DNA from: Flavobacteriales bacterium
Lineage (GTDB): Bacteria; Bacteroidota; Bacteroidia; Flavobacteriales_D; Crocinitomicaceae
Length of the DNA: 64,000 nt
Reading direction: 5' to 3'
NCBI GenBank assembly: GCA_947447525.1
Contig: CANFJL010000005.1
Coordinates: 1 to 64,000 of the forward strand
The notes under the pieces are model-generated. The model saw only the letters and a program-made list of their open reading frames with translations, searched no databases and was not told the origin of the DNA. A program made the position numbers and the translations under genes. This document shows positions 18,773 through 29,165 of the stretch, in pieces. Each line of letters begins with the position of its first letter. The first letter of the stretch is position 1.

Positions 18773-18919
18773 TTATTTAGAAGCTAAATCGCTCGTTTGA
18801 TTTACTGTTGTTCCATTAGAACCATAAGCATCACAACCAGCTTTGCGAGAAGCACCACAAGAAGAAAGAATAACTGTTACTGCAGCTAAAAGAAGAAATA
18901 AATTTAATTTAGTTTTCAT
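18773..18919 (-). CDS. Small putative lipoprotein
   Basis: MKTKLNLFLLLAAVTVILSSCGASRKAGCDAYGSNGTTVNQTSDLASK: signal peptide plus lipobox. Confidence 0.65.
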   Translation of the reverse strand: MKTKLNLFLLLAAVTVILSSCGASRKAGCDAYGSNGTTVNQTSDLASK

Positions 18920-19040
18920 AATGTTTGTTTTTGTTGTTTGTGACTTCTCTAACGGGACCACATATAGTAAAGTTACATATTTTAAAATTATGGAAGTGTT
19001 TTTTTTAAATTCTTTATCTAAATAAATAAAAATTATCGCT

Positions 19041-20741
19041 TTGATATTTGGTAAGAAATATGCTCTTCTTGTACTTGTTTCGCTACTTTCAGTCTATTTA
19101 CAGGCACAAAGTTCGATAGGAAAATTTCATTATGAATCCGATGAAGAACTTTTGAAAAAACCTGTTTATTTTAAATCAAAATCGCCGCTTGCTTCTAATA
19201 TTTATCTTCAATCCATGCGACTTGAATGGATTGGAAAAGGATATCTTTTGGCAAATATTGATTCTGTTCGAATTGTGAAAGATTCCCTTCATGCTTATGT
19301 TTATATTGGACCTAAATTCCCAAAAATAAATTTGGATTGCGCTACTTCCAATGATTTTTTGGAATCTATTGGGATTTTTAATACCTCTAAAAAAGGAGCA
19401 ATTAAGCCAATAGAGGCAAAAGAATTGAGCGCACTAATGCAAAATATTCTTTTTAAACTCAACGCAATGGGTTATCCTTTTGCAAAGGTTAGTTTGCTGA
19501 ATTCAGAAATTAATGGAACTCAAATTAGTGCAGCGTTAGACATAGATCTTGGACGACACATGGTTTGGAAGTCGATTGAAGTTAAAGGAGATTCAACCTT
19601 TTCGAGTAATTCAATAGCCCATATAACTGGGGTGCACATTGGGGATGATTTTGATGAAAATTTATGGCGATTTGTTGATTCAAAATTGCAACAAATGAGC
19701 TACTTACAAATCATTAAACCATCTGAAATTCTTTTCACTCCCGAAGGTGCGGAACTTTTTGTTTTTCTTAAAAGCGCTAAAATTTCAAGTTTTAATGGTG
19801 CAATTGGTTTACAGCCAAATCCCGTAAGTCAAAAACTAGCTTTGACAGGTGAGCTGCAACTTAAGTTAATTAATGCATTGCATCAATCTGAACAATTTGA
19901 TTTTCATTGGAAAAGTATTCAAATAGCAACCCAATATCTGGCTATAAAACTGAATTATCCCTATCTGTTTAAATCAAATTTTGGAACGGATTTAAAATTT
20001 AATCTTTATAAAAGAGATTCTACCTTTTTAGAATTGAAATCAGCATTGGGAATTCAATATCAATTGAAAAGTGGACTTTTTATAAAAGGAATTTATCAGT
20101 TTTTTGAGACAGATCGCTTGGCTGGAGCTGGAGGGAATAGTCTTTTTAATCAATCCGTATCGTGTAAAACACAATCATATGGACTTTCAATTTCTCAACG
20201 AAAAATAGACTACATACCAAATCCATCAAAGGGTTTTTACTTTTACTTAGATGCCTTCGCTGGTCGTCGTAATTCAAATAATAATGGTGTCGCTGAGTCG
20301 TCAACGGTTTTTAAAGGCGCCATTACTTTTGAAAAATACCTCCCGCTCTTCAAACGAAATATTCTAAAGTTAGCTTTGAATTATGAATCTTATCAAGCGC
20401 CAGTTATATACCAAAATGAGCGCTACCGTTTTGGTGGACTAAGCAGCTTAAGGGGATTCAATGAGGAAGCTTTGTTTGCGACATCAAAAGCTATTTTTTC
20501 ACTTGAATATAGATTTCTCCTAGATAAAAATTCTAATGTTTTTGTTTTTTATGATCAAGGATATTATGAAGATCGTTCTGTTTCTTATACAAAAGACCAC
20601 CCTTTTGGTTTTGGATTAGGGACTTCGATTGGATCCAAATTTGGAATTTTTTCAATAAGTTACGGCCTGGGTCGGCAATTTCAAAATTCATTTGACTTAA
20701 AGCAAGGTAAAGTTCATTTTGGTTATACAGCCTACTTTTAA
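19041..20741 (+). CDS. Omp85/BamA-TamA-like outer-membrane protein
   Basis: Signal peptide, POTRA-like N-terminal part, RFGGLSSLRGFNEEALFATSKAIFSLEYRFLL, terminal aromatic HFGYTAYF; TTG start. Confidence 0.8.
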   Translation: MIFGKKYALLVLVSLLSVYLQAQSSIGKFHYESDEELLKKPVYFKSKSPLASNIYLQSMRLEWIGKGYLLANIDSVRIVKDSLHAYVYIGPKFPKINLDCATSNDFLESIGIFNTSKKGAIKPIEAKELSALMQNILFKLNAMGYPFAKVSLLNSEINGTQISAALDIDLGRHMVWKSIEVKGDSTFSSNSIAHITGVHIGDDFDENLWRFVDSKLQQMSYLQIIKPSEILFTPEGAELFVFLKSAKISSFNGAIGLQPNPVSQKLALTGELQLKLINALHQSEQFDFHWKSIQIATQYLAIKLNYPYLFKSNFGTDLKFNLYKRDSTFLELKSALGIQYQLKSGLFIKGIYQFFETDRLAGAGGNSLFNQSVSCKTQSYGLSISQRKIDYIPNPSKGFYFYLDAFAGRRNSNNNGVAESSTVFKGAITFEKYLPLFKRNILKLALNYESYQAPVIYQNERYRFGGLSSLRGFNEEALFATSKAIFSLEYRFLLDKNSNVFVFYDQGYYEDRSVSYTKDHPFGFGLGTSIGSKFGIFSISYGLGRQFQNSFDLKQGKVHFGYTAYF

Positions 20742-20745
20742 ATTG

Positions 20746-20753
20746 TATCTTTG
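20746..20753 (+). promoter_or_regulatory. Bacteroidota -7 element TAnnTTTG
   Basis: TATCTTTG ending 5 nt before the ATG at 20759. Confidence 0.45.
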
Positions 20754-20758
20754 TTTGT

Positions 20759-21988
20759 ATGTCAAAGCATGTAGTTTACTTGTCTTATGATGGCTTAACG
20801 GAAGCGCTAGGTCAATCTCAAATTCTTCCCTACTTAACTGGACTTGCTTCATTAGGGTATCATTTTCACATCATAAGTTTTGAGAAAGCATCTGATTTCG
20901 AGAAAAGAAAAGAAGGGGTTTATCAAAGTATTGTTAAATTAAATATTTCTTGGCACCCTTCTATTTATACCAAAAAACCACCGGTACTTTCAACACTTTA
21001 TGATTTATATAAAATGCATGCTAAGTCGAAGGATATCATACAAAAATTCCCAATTGCTTTGGTACATTGCCGAAGTTATTTACCTGCAATTATTGGTAAA
21101 GGCCTGCAGAAAAAATATAAAATCCCTTTTCTATTTGACATGAGAGGGTTTTGGGCAGATGAGCGGATAGAAGGTGGTATTTGGAAGCTTTCAAATCCAT
21201 TGTATCGTTTGATTTATAAGTTCATTAAAAAACAAGAGCAACTTCTTTTCGAAAAAGCACCGGCTATAGTTTCCTTAACCGAAAATGGAAAAATGGCCAT
21301 TCAAGAAATCTATCCAAATCTTAAGACGGGACAGAAAACATTTGTCATTCCTTGCTGTGTTAATCTCAAGCAATTTAAACGAGATGAAAATTTAGAAGAG
21401 ATTCAGCGCTTAAAATCTAAGCTCAATATTCCATTATCAGATAAAATATTAGTGTATCTCGGTTCTATCGGAACTTGGTATATGCTGGATGAAATGCTGA
21501 TTTTTTATAAGTGTCAGCTCAAAAAAAATCCTGCCTTACGTTTTCTGTTTATTACAAACGAAAAAGAATCTTTTATTCATATGAAAGCTGCCTTACTTGA
21601 GGTTCCGACGGATAAAATTCATGTTGTTTCGGTTCCTTATTCCGAAGTTGCGTCTCATTTAAGCCTGGCTGATTATTCGATCTTTTTTATTCGACCTACT
21701 TTTTCAAAACGCGCCTCTTCACCTATCAAACAAGGTGAGTTAATGGCCATGGGTATTCCAATTATTTGTAATGATCATATTGGAGATTCCAGTCAAATTA
21801 TCTCACAAAATGCTGCAGGTGTGGTAATGGAAGAATTAACAGAAACAGCTTTTAATGCCATCGACCTCGAGCAAATTTCTTTTGATCAGCCAAGAGTGAT
21901 TGCCGCGGCAAATACCATTTATTCTCATGAGAAAGGTATAACTTCTTATACCAAGATTTATGCTAATTTAATCGGAACGCATGAGTAA
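20759..21988 (+). CDS. Glycosyltransferase (GT4-like)
   Basis: YLSYDGLTEALGQSQILPYL; DKILVYLGSIGTWYMLDEM; SSPIKQGELMAMGIPIICN. Confidence 0.85.
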   Translation: MSKHVVYLSYDGLTEALGQSQILPYLTGLASLGYHFHIISFEKASDFEKRKEGVYQSIVKLNISWHPSIYTKKPPVLSTLYDLYKMHAKSKDIIQKFPIALVHCRSYLPAIIGKGLQKKYKIPFLFDMRGFWADERIEGGIWKLSNPLYRLIYKFIKKQEQLLFEKAPAIVSLTENGKMAIQEIYPNLKTGQKTFVIPCCVNLKQFKRDENLEEIQRLKSKLNIPLSDKILVYLGSIGTWYMLDEMLIFYKCQLKKNPALRFLFITNEKESFIHMKAALLEVPTDKIHVVSVPYSEVASHLSLADYSIFFIRPTFSKRASSPIKQGELMAMGIPIICNDHIGDSSQIISQNAAGVVMEELTETAFNAIDLEQISFDQPRVIAAANTIYSHEKGITSYTKIYANLIGTHE

Positions 21989-23057
21989 TCCCATTCGCAT
22001 CGCTATATTAGCACCGTACCCCAGACATGAAGCCCCATCTCAGCGCTTTAGGTTCGAACAGTATTTAGGTTTCTTAGAGGAAAATGATATTTCGATTAAG
22101 TTTTATCCGTTTTTGAATAATAAGGCATGGACTATTTTTTATCATGAAGGCAAGTATTTACTTAAAGCCGTTTTTTTATTACTAGGTTTTATAAAGCGAT
22201 TTCTACTCTTGTTTTCACTTTTGAAATATGACTTTATTTTCATTCATCGTGAAGCTGCTCCGATGGGACCTCCAATTTTAGAATGGATTATTGCTAAGGT
22301 GCTTCGAAAAAAATATATTTATGATTTTGATGACGCCATCTGGATGCCAAACTATTCCCAACAGCATGCTCGTTTTCACCGTATGAAAGCGTATTGGAAA
22401 ATAAAACACATCATTAAATGGTCCTATAAAGTAAGCGCTGGAAATGCTTTCTTAGCCGCGTACGCTCAGAATTACTGCAATAATGTGGTCTTAATTCCAA
22501 CGACAATTGACACAGAGTATTTACATATTTCCAATACTGTATCCGCTTCATCAGAAATCGTTATTGGCTGGACGGGTTCACATTCTACGCTTCCTTATTT
22601 AAATAGTCTACTTCCCGTTCTTGCTCAACTTTCTGAAAAATATACTTTCACTTTTCGTGTAATTTCTAATGAGAAACCAAATTTTGATATAAATAATTTG
22701 TCCTTCATAAAATGGAATAAGGAAACAGAAATCGAGGATCTTGCTACTTTTTCTATCGGTGTAATGCCCTTAACCAATGATGCTTGGTCGGAAGGAAAGT
22801 GTGGTTTCAAAGCGCTTCAATATATGGCTTTGAGTATACCTACCGTGCTCTCTCCTGTTGGTGTGAATGTTGAAATCGTTCAAGATCAAGTCAATGGTTT
22901 GTTTGCTGATACAGAATCTGAATGGTTTGCTCAATTGGAGCTTTTAATTAAAGAGGAACGCCTTAGGAAACAAATAGGTGAGGCAGGAAGAAAAACAGTT
23001 ATTGCTTCTTATTCTGTTCTTTCCCAAAAAGAAAACTATCTAAAATTATTTAAATGA
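21981..23057 (+). CDS. Glycosyltransferase
   Basis: IAILAPYPRHEAPSQRFRFEQYL; YDFDDAIWMPNYS; IGWTGSHSTLPYL; GKCGFKALQYMALSIPTVLSPVGVN. Confidence 0.85.
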   Translation: MSNPIRIAILAPYPRHEAPSQRFRFEQYLGFLEENDISIKFYPFLNNKAWTIFYHEGKYLLKAVFLLLGFIKRFLLLFSLLKYDFIFIHREAAPMGPPILEWIIAKVLRKKYIYDFDDAIWMPNYSQQHARFHRMKAYWKIKHIIKWSYKVSAGNAFLAAYAQNYCNNVVLIPTTIDTEYLHISNTVSASSEIVIGWTGSHSTLPYLNSLLPVLAQLSEKYTFTFRVISNEKPNFDINNLSFIKWNKETEIEDLATFSIGVMPLTNDAWSEGKCGFKALQYMALSIPTVLSPVGVNVEIVQDQVNGLFADTESEWFAQLELLIKEERLRKQIGEAGRKTVIASYSVLSQKENYLKLFK

Positions 23058-23647
23058 TTCAATTAATTTTTGCCAGTCATAACGAAAATAAAACAGCTGA
23101 AATTCGTGCGATGTTACCCAATGATATACAATTAATTTCACTCAATGAGCTCAATTATTTTGACGAAATTGAGGAGGCAGAGTCAACACTTGAGGGGAAT
23201 TCATTGCTCAAAGCAAAGACAATTTTCGAGCATTTCCAACTTCCTTGTTTTGCAGATGATTCTGGTTTGGAAATCGATTTTCTGGATGGTAAACCAGGCG
23301 TTTTTTCTGCTCGATATGCTGGAGAACCAAAAAATGACCAAGAAAACATTAAGAAGGTATTGGATGAACTTAAAGATACTGAGGAGCGCCAAGCTAGATT
23401 TAGAACTGTAATTACGCTTGTTGCTAAGAATCAAATAAATGCATTTGAAGGCAGTATTCAAGGCAGCATTACAAAAAGTCAGAAAGGAACTGATGGTTTT
23501 GGTTATGACCCAATTTTTCAACCGGAGCAACAAACGGTGACTTTTGCCGAAATGACTAAATCTGAAAAAAATAATTTAAGTCATCGCACTTTAGCCTTGC
23601 AAAAGATGATAAGCTTTCTAACTTTGAATAAAATAACACTTCAATGA
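23054..23647 (+). CDS. rdgB: Non-canonical purine NTP pyrophosphatase (RdgB/HAM1)
   Basis: FASHNENKTAEIRAML, FADDSGLEIDFLDGKPGVFSARYAG, KGTDGFGYDPIFQP, KNNLSHRTLAL. Confidence 0.95.
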   Translation: MIQLIFASHNENKTAEIRAMLPNDIQLISLNELNYFDEIEEAESTLEGNSLLKAKTIFEHFQLPCFADDSGLEIDFLDGKPGVFSARYAGEPKNDQENIKKVLDELKDTEERQARFRTVITLVAKNQINAFEGSIQGSITKSQKGTDGFGYDPIFQPEQQTVTFAEMTKSEKNNLSHRTLALQKMISFLTLNKITLQ

Positions 23648-24897
23648 TAATTTCAAGTTTAGAGGAACGATTCCTTAGATATGTTCAAATTGATACGACT
23701 GCAGATCCAGAAGCAACTTGCTTTCCATCTACAGAGAAACAAAAGGATTTATCTCGCTTATTGGTTACTGAACTAAAAGCAATGGGCATAGTTGATGCAG
23801 AAATGGATCAATGGGGTTATGTTTATGCTACTATTCCGAGTAATTCAGAAAATAAATCGATTCCCACCATTTGTTTTTGTTCGCATGTTGATACCGCTCC
23901 AGATTGTAGTGGCACTGGTGTAAAACCAATGGTACATAGAAATTATCAAGGACAGGATATTATTTTACCAGATGATAACAGTCAAATAATTACTACAGCA
24001 AAACACCCGTATCTAAATTCTAAAATAGGGGATGATATCATTACCGCAAGTGGACTAACCCTTTTGGGTGCTGATGATAAAGCTGGAGTTGCCATCATTA
24101 TGGATTTTGCTCAATACATGATGCAAAACTCTTCGATAGTTCATGGAGATATAAAAATTCTTTTCACGCCTGATGAAGAAATTGGAAGAGGCGTAGAGCA
24201 TATCGATATGAATCGTTTGAATGCTGATTTTGCTTATACTTTGGATGGTGGACCATTAGGTGATATTGAAGATGAAACGTTTTCTGCGGATGCAATGGAT
24301 ATTACTTTTGAGGGCTTGAGTGCTCATCCTGGATACGCCAAAGGAAAAATGATCAATGCCATTAAATTGGCCGCTGAATTTGTTTCAAAATTACCCCATA
24401 CGAACTTATCTCCTGAAACCACTTCGGGAAGAGAGGGATTTGTTCATCCTACCTCTGTTTCTGGTGGATTAGAGAGCGCATTGGTTCAATTTATTATTCG
24501 CGATCATGACACGAGTAAATTAAAAATTTATGAAGATTTATTGGTCGAATTGGCTCAATCTATAGTGGATCAGTATAAAGGTTCGAAATTTACTTTTGCA
24601 GTGAAAGAACAATATCGCAACATGAAGGAAGAATTGGTAAAAGTTCCTTTTGTTGCAGATTATGCCGTCGAAGCCATGATGAAAGCAAATGTTACGCCTA
24701 AGCGCGCTATTATAAGAGGTGGCACAGATGGTTCAAGACTTTCTTTCATGGGACTGCCTTGTCCGAATATTTTTACAGGGGAAATGGCAATTCATTCTCG
24801 CCATGAGTATGTTAGTGTTCAAGATATGCTGGCTGCAAAAAATACTTTAATTGAGTTGGTGCAAATATGGACAAATCACAAGACTAAAAATGGATAG
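23644..24897 (+). CDS. pepT: Peptidase T
   Basis: FLRYVQIDTTADP, CFCSHVDTAPD, LLGADDKAGVA, FTPDEEIGRGVEHID, IRGGTDGSRLSFMGLPCPNIFTG. Confidence 0.96.
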   Translation: MIISSLEERFLRYVQIDTTADPEATCFPSTEKQKDLSRLLVTELKAMGIVDAEMDQWGYVYATIPSNSENKSIPTICFCSHVDTAPDCSGTGVKPMVHRNYQGQDIILPDDNSQIITTAKHPYLNSKIGDDIITASGLTLLGADDKAGVAIIMDFAQYMMQNSSIVHGDIKILFTPDEEIGRGVEHIDMNRLNADFAYTLDGGPLGDIEDETFSADAMDITFEGLSAHPGYAKGKMINAIKLAAEFVSKLPHTNLSPETTSGREGFVHPTSVSGGLESALVQFIIRDHDTSKLKIYEDLLVELAQSIVDQYKGSKFTFAVKEQYRNMKEELVKVPFVADYAVEAMMKANVTPKRAIIRGGTDGSRLSFMGLPCPNIFTGEMAIHSRHEYVSVQDMLAAKNTLIELVQIWTNHKTKNG

Positions 24898-25888
24898 TAA
24901 GTCATTAATTAAAGATATTAAAGCAGGAAAATTTTTACCTGTCTATGTGCTGCATGGTGATGAAGCGTATTACATAGATGAGATTTCTGACGCCATTCAA
25001 GAACATGCTTTGGAAGAACATGAAAGGGATTTTAATCAATCGATTGTTTATGGTAAGGAAGCAGATTTATTGACACTCATCAGTGATCTTCGTTCGTATC
25101 CTTTGATGTCGGAAAGACGACTGCTCATTTTGAAGGAAGCTCAAGATTTTAAGTTATTGGAAGAATTAAATGCCTATATCGAAAATCCATTAAGTTCTAC
25201 TGTGCTGGTAATTTGTCATAAATATAAGGCAATCGATGCCCGTAAGAAGTTATTGAAATCAGCTGCAAAAGTAGGGGTAATTTTTAAGTCAGATAAGGTT
25301 AAAGAATATCAATTGGTCGATTGGACTTTAAACATGGTTAAAGCAAAAGGTTTTGGAATTACTTCTAAAGCAAATATGCTCTTGGTGGAGTCTCTTGGAA
25401 ACGATCTGAGCCGAATTGTTAACGAAATTAATAAGTTGGCCATATTCATTGAACCTGGAACAACCATTAATGAAGTGCATATTGAGGAAAATATTGGTAT
25501 TTCAAAAGACTATAATATTTATGAATTGGCCAATGCAGTCGCGGTTAAAGATTATTTAAAGGCGATGAAAATTGTTAATTATTTCGATCAAAATCTTAAA
25601 CCAGGCGATTTTATTCCTATTTATTCGAGTCTATTTAAGTTTTTCACGCAAATTATGAGGATTCATTTTCTCCCTAATAAATCTCAAGAAGCAGTTGCTC
25701 GAGCCTTGCAAATTCATCCCTTCGTGGCAAACGGACTCTTGAGTTCTAAAAATAATTATTCACCTAAGAAAATCGCAGCCAATATTGAGCTATTGCATAT
25801 CTATGACCTTAAGGCAAAAGGTGTGGGCAATCAATCAATGCCTGCTGGTGAACTGATGCGTGAATTGGTATTTCAATTACTACACTGA
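24890..25888 (+). CDS. holA: DNA polymerase III subunit delta
   Basis: IKAGKFLPVYVLHGDEAYYIDEISDAI, LISDLRSYPLMSERRLLILKEAQ; start overlaps the pepT stop. Confidence 0.9.
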   Translation: MDSKSLIKDIKAGKFLPVYVLHGDEAYYIDEISDAIQEHALEEHERDFNQSIVYGKEADLLTLISDLRSYPLMSERRLLILKEAQDFKLLEELNAYIENPLSSTVLVICHKYKAIDARKKLLKSAAKVGVIFKSDKVKEYQLVDWTLNMVKAKGFGITSKANMLLVESLGNDLSRIVNEINKLAIFIEPGTTINEVHIEENIGISKDYNIYELANAVAVKDYLKAMKIVNYFDQNLKPGDFIPIYSSLFKFFTQIMRIHFLPNKSQEAVARALQIHPFVANGLLSSKNNYSPKKIAANIELLHIYDLKAKGVGNQSMPAGELMRELVFQLLH

Positions 25889-26571
25889 TGGCTCAATTCT
25901 ACGCTCCCAATCTTCAAATAATAGACACTTCTTATTTTTTAACTGAAGAAGAGTCCAAGCATTGTATTCGTGTCTTGCGCATGCAAGTAAATGACACCCT
26001 AGAATTAATTAATGGAAAAGGATTAGTCTTTCAAGTAGTAATTATGGAAGCGCATCCAAAAAAATGTGCCGTCAAAGTGCTCAGCGTTGTTCAAATGCCT
26101 GCTCCGAAAAAAGAGATTCATATCGCAATTGCTCCCACAAAAAATATGGATAGGATGGAGTGGTTCGTTGAGAAGGCTGGTGAAATCGGCTTGACAAAAT
26201 TGTCCTTGATCAAATGTCATAATAGTGAACGAAAAGTTTGCAATCTGGAGCGTATGCAAAAAATTGCAATTGCCGCAATGAAACAATCAAAACAGTATTA
26301 TCTGCCCGAAATCGAAGAGCTAATTAACTATAATGCCTTCCTTGCTAAATATCCAAAAGGAATGATAGCGCATTGTTATCAAGAGCAGAAATCAGATATT
26401 GCTACTACAACTGTGACTGGTCCTCTGTTGATTGGTCCAGAAGGAGATTTCTCCAAAGAAGAACTAGCGCTTGCCCTTAAGTCAGGATACCTTCCTGTAA
26501 GTTTAGGAGAAAATCGTTTAAGGACTGAAACTGCGGCTTTACTGGGAGCGTTTCATCTTTCTATCCGATAA
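25888..26571 (+). CDS. rsmE: 16S rRNA (uracil1498-N3)-methyltransferase
   Basis: HCIRVLRMQVNDTLELINGKG, LLIGPEGDFSKEEL, SLGENRLRTETAALLG. Confidence 0.95.
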   Translation: MAQFYAPNLQIIDTSYFLTEEESKHCIRVLRMQVNDTLELINGKGLVFQVVIMEAHPKKCAVKVLSVVQMPAPKKEIHIAIAPTKNMDRMEWFVEKAGEIGLTKLSLIKCHNSERKVCNLERMQKIAIAAMKQSKQYYLPEIEELINYNAFLAKYPKGMIAHCYQEQKSDIATTTVTGPLLIGPEGDFSKEELALALKSGYLPVSLGENRLRTETAALLGAFHLSIR

Positions 26572-26627
26572 TCGTTTTAACAAGTGTTTTGATTAACTTC
26601 GTGTTAAATTAATATGAAGTTGCCGTT

Positions 26628-28472
26628 ATGTTGAAAGCTATTTTAAAAATAGTATTTATTCCCCTTGTTTTTGCTTGTGTTGATGTCTATCTCAGATCAT
26701 CACTTCTCGCTTTATACAGTACAAAACAGTTGGCTTTTTATTTTTTTTCGGTACTGTTATCCATAAGTTATTTTATCTTGATCTCTCTATTTTTAAAGAG
26801 AATTTCTGCTAATAAATATAGTTTTTATCTCTTTGCTCTAGTATTACTTTCGCCGCTTTTATTGTCGTTTATTGCCTCCTACGCTTACTTTTCTCTCAAT
26901 GGGATTTTTCCGAATTATTATACGCTGCTCTATTTTAAAACAGAACCCAAAAGCGCTATGATGATTGTTCGCGATGTCGCAGGATGGCGCGAAGTAATTT
27001 TCTTCGGATTGCTCCTAGTACTCGTACTATTTGGAATGCGTTGGTTTGTGAAAAAACAAGTACCTGAAATGAAGCCTTCTTCACTTTTAATTTATTTAGG
27101 GATTCAATTTATCGCCTTTCAATTTTTGGTATTTCACCACAAAAAGTTTGATCAATGTGCCATGGTGGACACTAATTTTGCTGCCTGTGTCCAAAGACAC
27201 TTATTTACTTGGGATGACCACAGTGAATTTAAAGGCAAAGGTTTAGGTTGCCATGAAGCATTTCCGTTTAAATCATCTTCCCCAGATCAAAAAGTAAATG
27301 TGTTGGTGGTTGTTTTTGAAAGTTGTCGAAAAAATAGCATGCAAATTTATGGTCATGATAGAAATACAACGCCTTACCTATCCAAATTTGCATCTGAAAA
27401 TAGGGATGATTTTTATACTTTTCAGCAGGCGGTGAGTGTCTCGACCACTACTATGTTGGCTGTTCCGGCCATACTAACCGGAATTGGTCCGTTTCAAGAT
27501 TCTAGTGTGCTTTATCAGCAACCTTTTATTTGGGATTATGCTAAAATGGCTAATGCCTCTACCTTCTTTCTTTCTTCACATACCTTGAAGTGGTATCGTT
27601 TTGATCGATTCTATAAGAAAGCCAAATTAGATTTGTGGTGGAATAAAGATAATTCGGGTTTGCCTTTCTATAATGATTTGGGAATAAGGGATGCCGCTAC
27701 CATTCAAAAATTGAATAAAACCTTGTCGATACAAAAAGATCAGAATTTTATGGGGGTAGTACAGTTAAACACAAGCCATTATCCTTACAAGATTCCTCAA
27801 GAGTATTTAAAGTGGAAAGATACTTATGCTTCCTCTTATGATAATGCAATACTGTATCAGGATTTTTTGATGGGTAAGATGCTTAAACAACTAAAAGCTC
27901 AAAAAATATTGGACAATACAGTGGTATTTTTTGTAAGCGATCATGGTGAATCATTAATGGAACACAAAAGTATTGGTCATGTTGAAAATAATTACACTGA
28001 AACAATTAGCATTCCGATGATGGCCTATATTCCGAGTAAATTATTAAACAAAAAGCAAATAAAAGCTTTGCGATACAATACCAAACAATTAACTGCAAAT
28101 GTTGATTTAGCCCCAACGCTTGTAGAATTATTGGGACTCAAAAATCATAAAGAAGTACGTCCCTATTTATCTAATTTCTCAGGATATAGTTTGCTTCAAC
28201 CCATTGAATCTGACAGGAAGGTAATTTCTTTAAATAACAATCAAATCGCTTCCTTTAATACTGGAATTTCCATAGCGCATAAGAATTGGCATTATCTTTA
28301 CCGGACCAATATTGTTCCAAATAAAGAAGAGTTGTATTTTTGGAAAAAGGATTTGGGTGAAATGCATAACAAGGTAAATTCTTTATCAAAAACACAAAGA
28401 CAAGGAATTATTAATTTTATCTCTACTTATCCAGTCTGTTCCAAATTTATTACGCTAATGTCAACAAATTAA
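26628..28472 (+). CDS. Membrane-anchored sulfatase/phosphoethanolamine-transferase/LtaS-like enzyme
   Basis: N-terminal TM segments; VVVFESCRKNSMQIYGHDRNTTPYL; VSTTTMLAVPAILTG; VFFVSDHGESLMEHKSIGH. Confidence 0.87.
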   Translation: MLKAILKIVFIPLVFACVDVYLRSSLLALYSTKQLAFYFFSVLLSISYFILISLFLKRISANKYSFYLFALVLLSPLLLSFIASYAYFSLNGIFPNYYTLLYFKTEPKSAMMIVRDVAGWREVIFFGLLLVLVLFGMRWFVKKQVPEMKPSSLLIYLGIQFIAFQFLVFHHKKFDQCAMVDTNFAACVQRHLFTWDDHSEFKGKGLGCHEAFPFKSSSPDQKVNVLVVVFESCRKNSMQIYGHDRNTTPYLSKFASENRDDFYTFQQAVSVSTTTMLAVPAILTGIGPFQDSSVLYQQPFIWDYAKMANASTFFLSSHTLKWYRFDRFYKKAKLDLWWNKDNSGLPFYNDLGIRDAATIQKLNKTLSIQKDQNFMGVVQLNTSHYPYKIPQEYLKWKDTYASSYDNAILYQDFLMGKMLKQLKAQKILDNTVVFFVSDHGESLMEHKSIGHVENNYTETISIPMMAYIPSKLLNKKQIKALRYNTKQLTANVDLAPTLVELLGLKNHKEVRPYLSNFSGYSLLQPIESDRKVISLNNNQIASFNTGISIAHKNWHYLYRTNIVPNKEELYFWKKDLGEMHNKVNSLSKTQRQGIINFISTYPVCSKFITLMSTN

Positions 28473-28484
28473 GGATTTTTTCTT

Positions 28485-29165
28485 GTGTCAAAATTAAGAT
28501 TACTAGATGATAAAATTTGGTTTCCTCCTCCTGAGGAAGCTCAAGAAGATGGTTTACTTGCCTACGGTGGAGACTTGAGTGAAGAAAGATTACTATTGGC
28601 ATATCGTTCAGGTATTTTTCCATGGTTTGAAGATGAACTTCCATGGTTGGAAGAAAGTTTACCGCTTTGGTGGCATCCTGACCCTCGCTTTGTACTTTAC
28701 CCTAAGGATTTGAAGATTTCAAAAAGTATGCGAAAAATCTTAGAAAAAGGACAGTTTGAATTTAAAGTAAATTCCGATTTTGAACAAGTTATTCGCGCTT
28801 GTCAGAAAATTGAACGCAAAGATCAAGACGGCACTTGGATTACCAATAGTATGATAGCAGCTTATTCGCGTTTGCATTTATCTGGAACCGCTTTTTCTGC
28901 TGAAGCTTGGTTGGATGGAAAATTAGTAGGTGGACTTTATGGTGTCTTGCTGGGAAAAGTTTTTTTCGGGGAAAGTATGTTTAGTCATGCCAGTAATGCA
29001 AGTAAATTTGCATTTATTCATTGGGTAAAGTTGTTGGAAAGTAAAGGGATTGAACTCATAGATTGTCAAATGCATACGAAACATCTTGAAAGCTTAGGTG
29101 CTACATTTGTATCGAGACAAAAATTCATGGATTTATTAAATCAATTTATTCCCCCGCTGAACTAA
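28485..29165 (+). CDS. aat: Leucyl/phenylalanyl-tRNA--protein transferase
   Basis: WFPPPEEAQEDGLLAYGGDLSEERLLLAYRSGIFPWF, WWHPDPRFVL, GVLLGKVFFGESMFSHASNASKFA; GTG start. Confidence 0.96.
   Translation: MSKLRLLDDKIWFPPPEEAQEDGLLAYGGDLSEERLLLAYRSGIFPWFEDELPWLEESLPLWWHPDPRFVLYPKDLKISKSMRKILEKGQFEFKVNSDFEQVIRACQKIERKDQDGTWITNSMIAAYSRLHLSGTAFSAEAWLDGKLVGGLYGVLLGKVFFGESMFSHASNASKFAFIHWVKLLESKGIELIDCQMHTKHLESLGATFVSRQKFMDLLNQFIPPLN

Noticed and set aside
23145-23411. 88-aa ORF overlapping rdgB
   Set aside because: Out-of-frame ORF inside a well-supported rdgB; antisense ORFs at 23155 and 23201 are likewise shadows.
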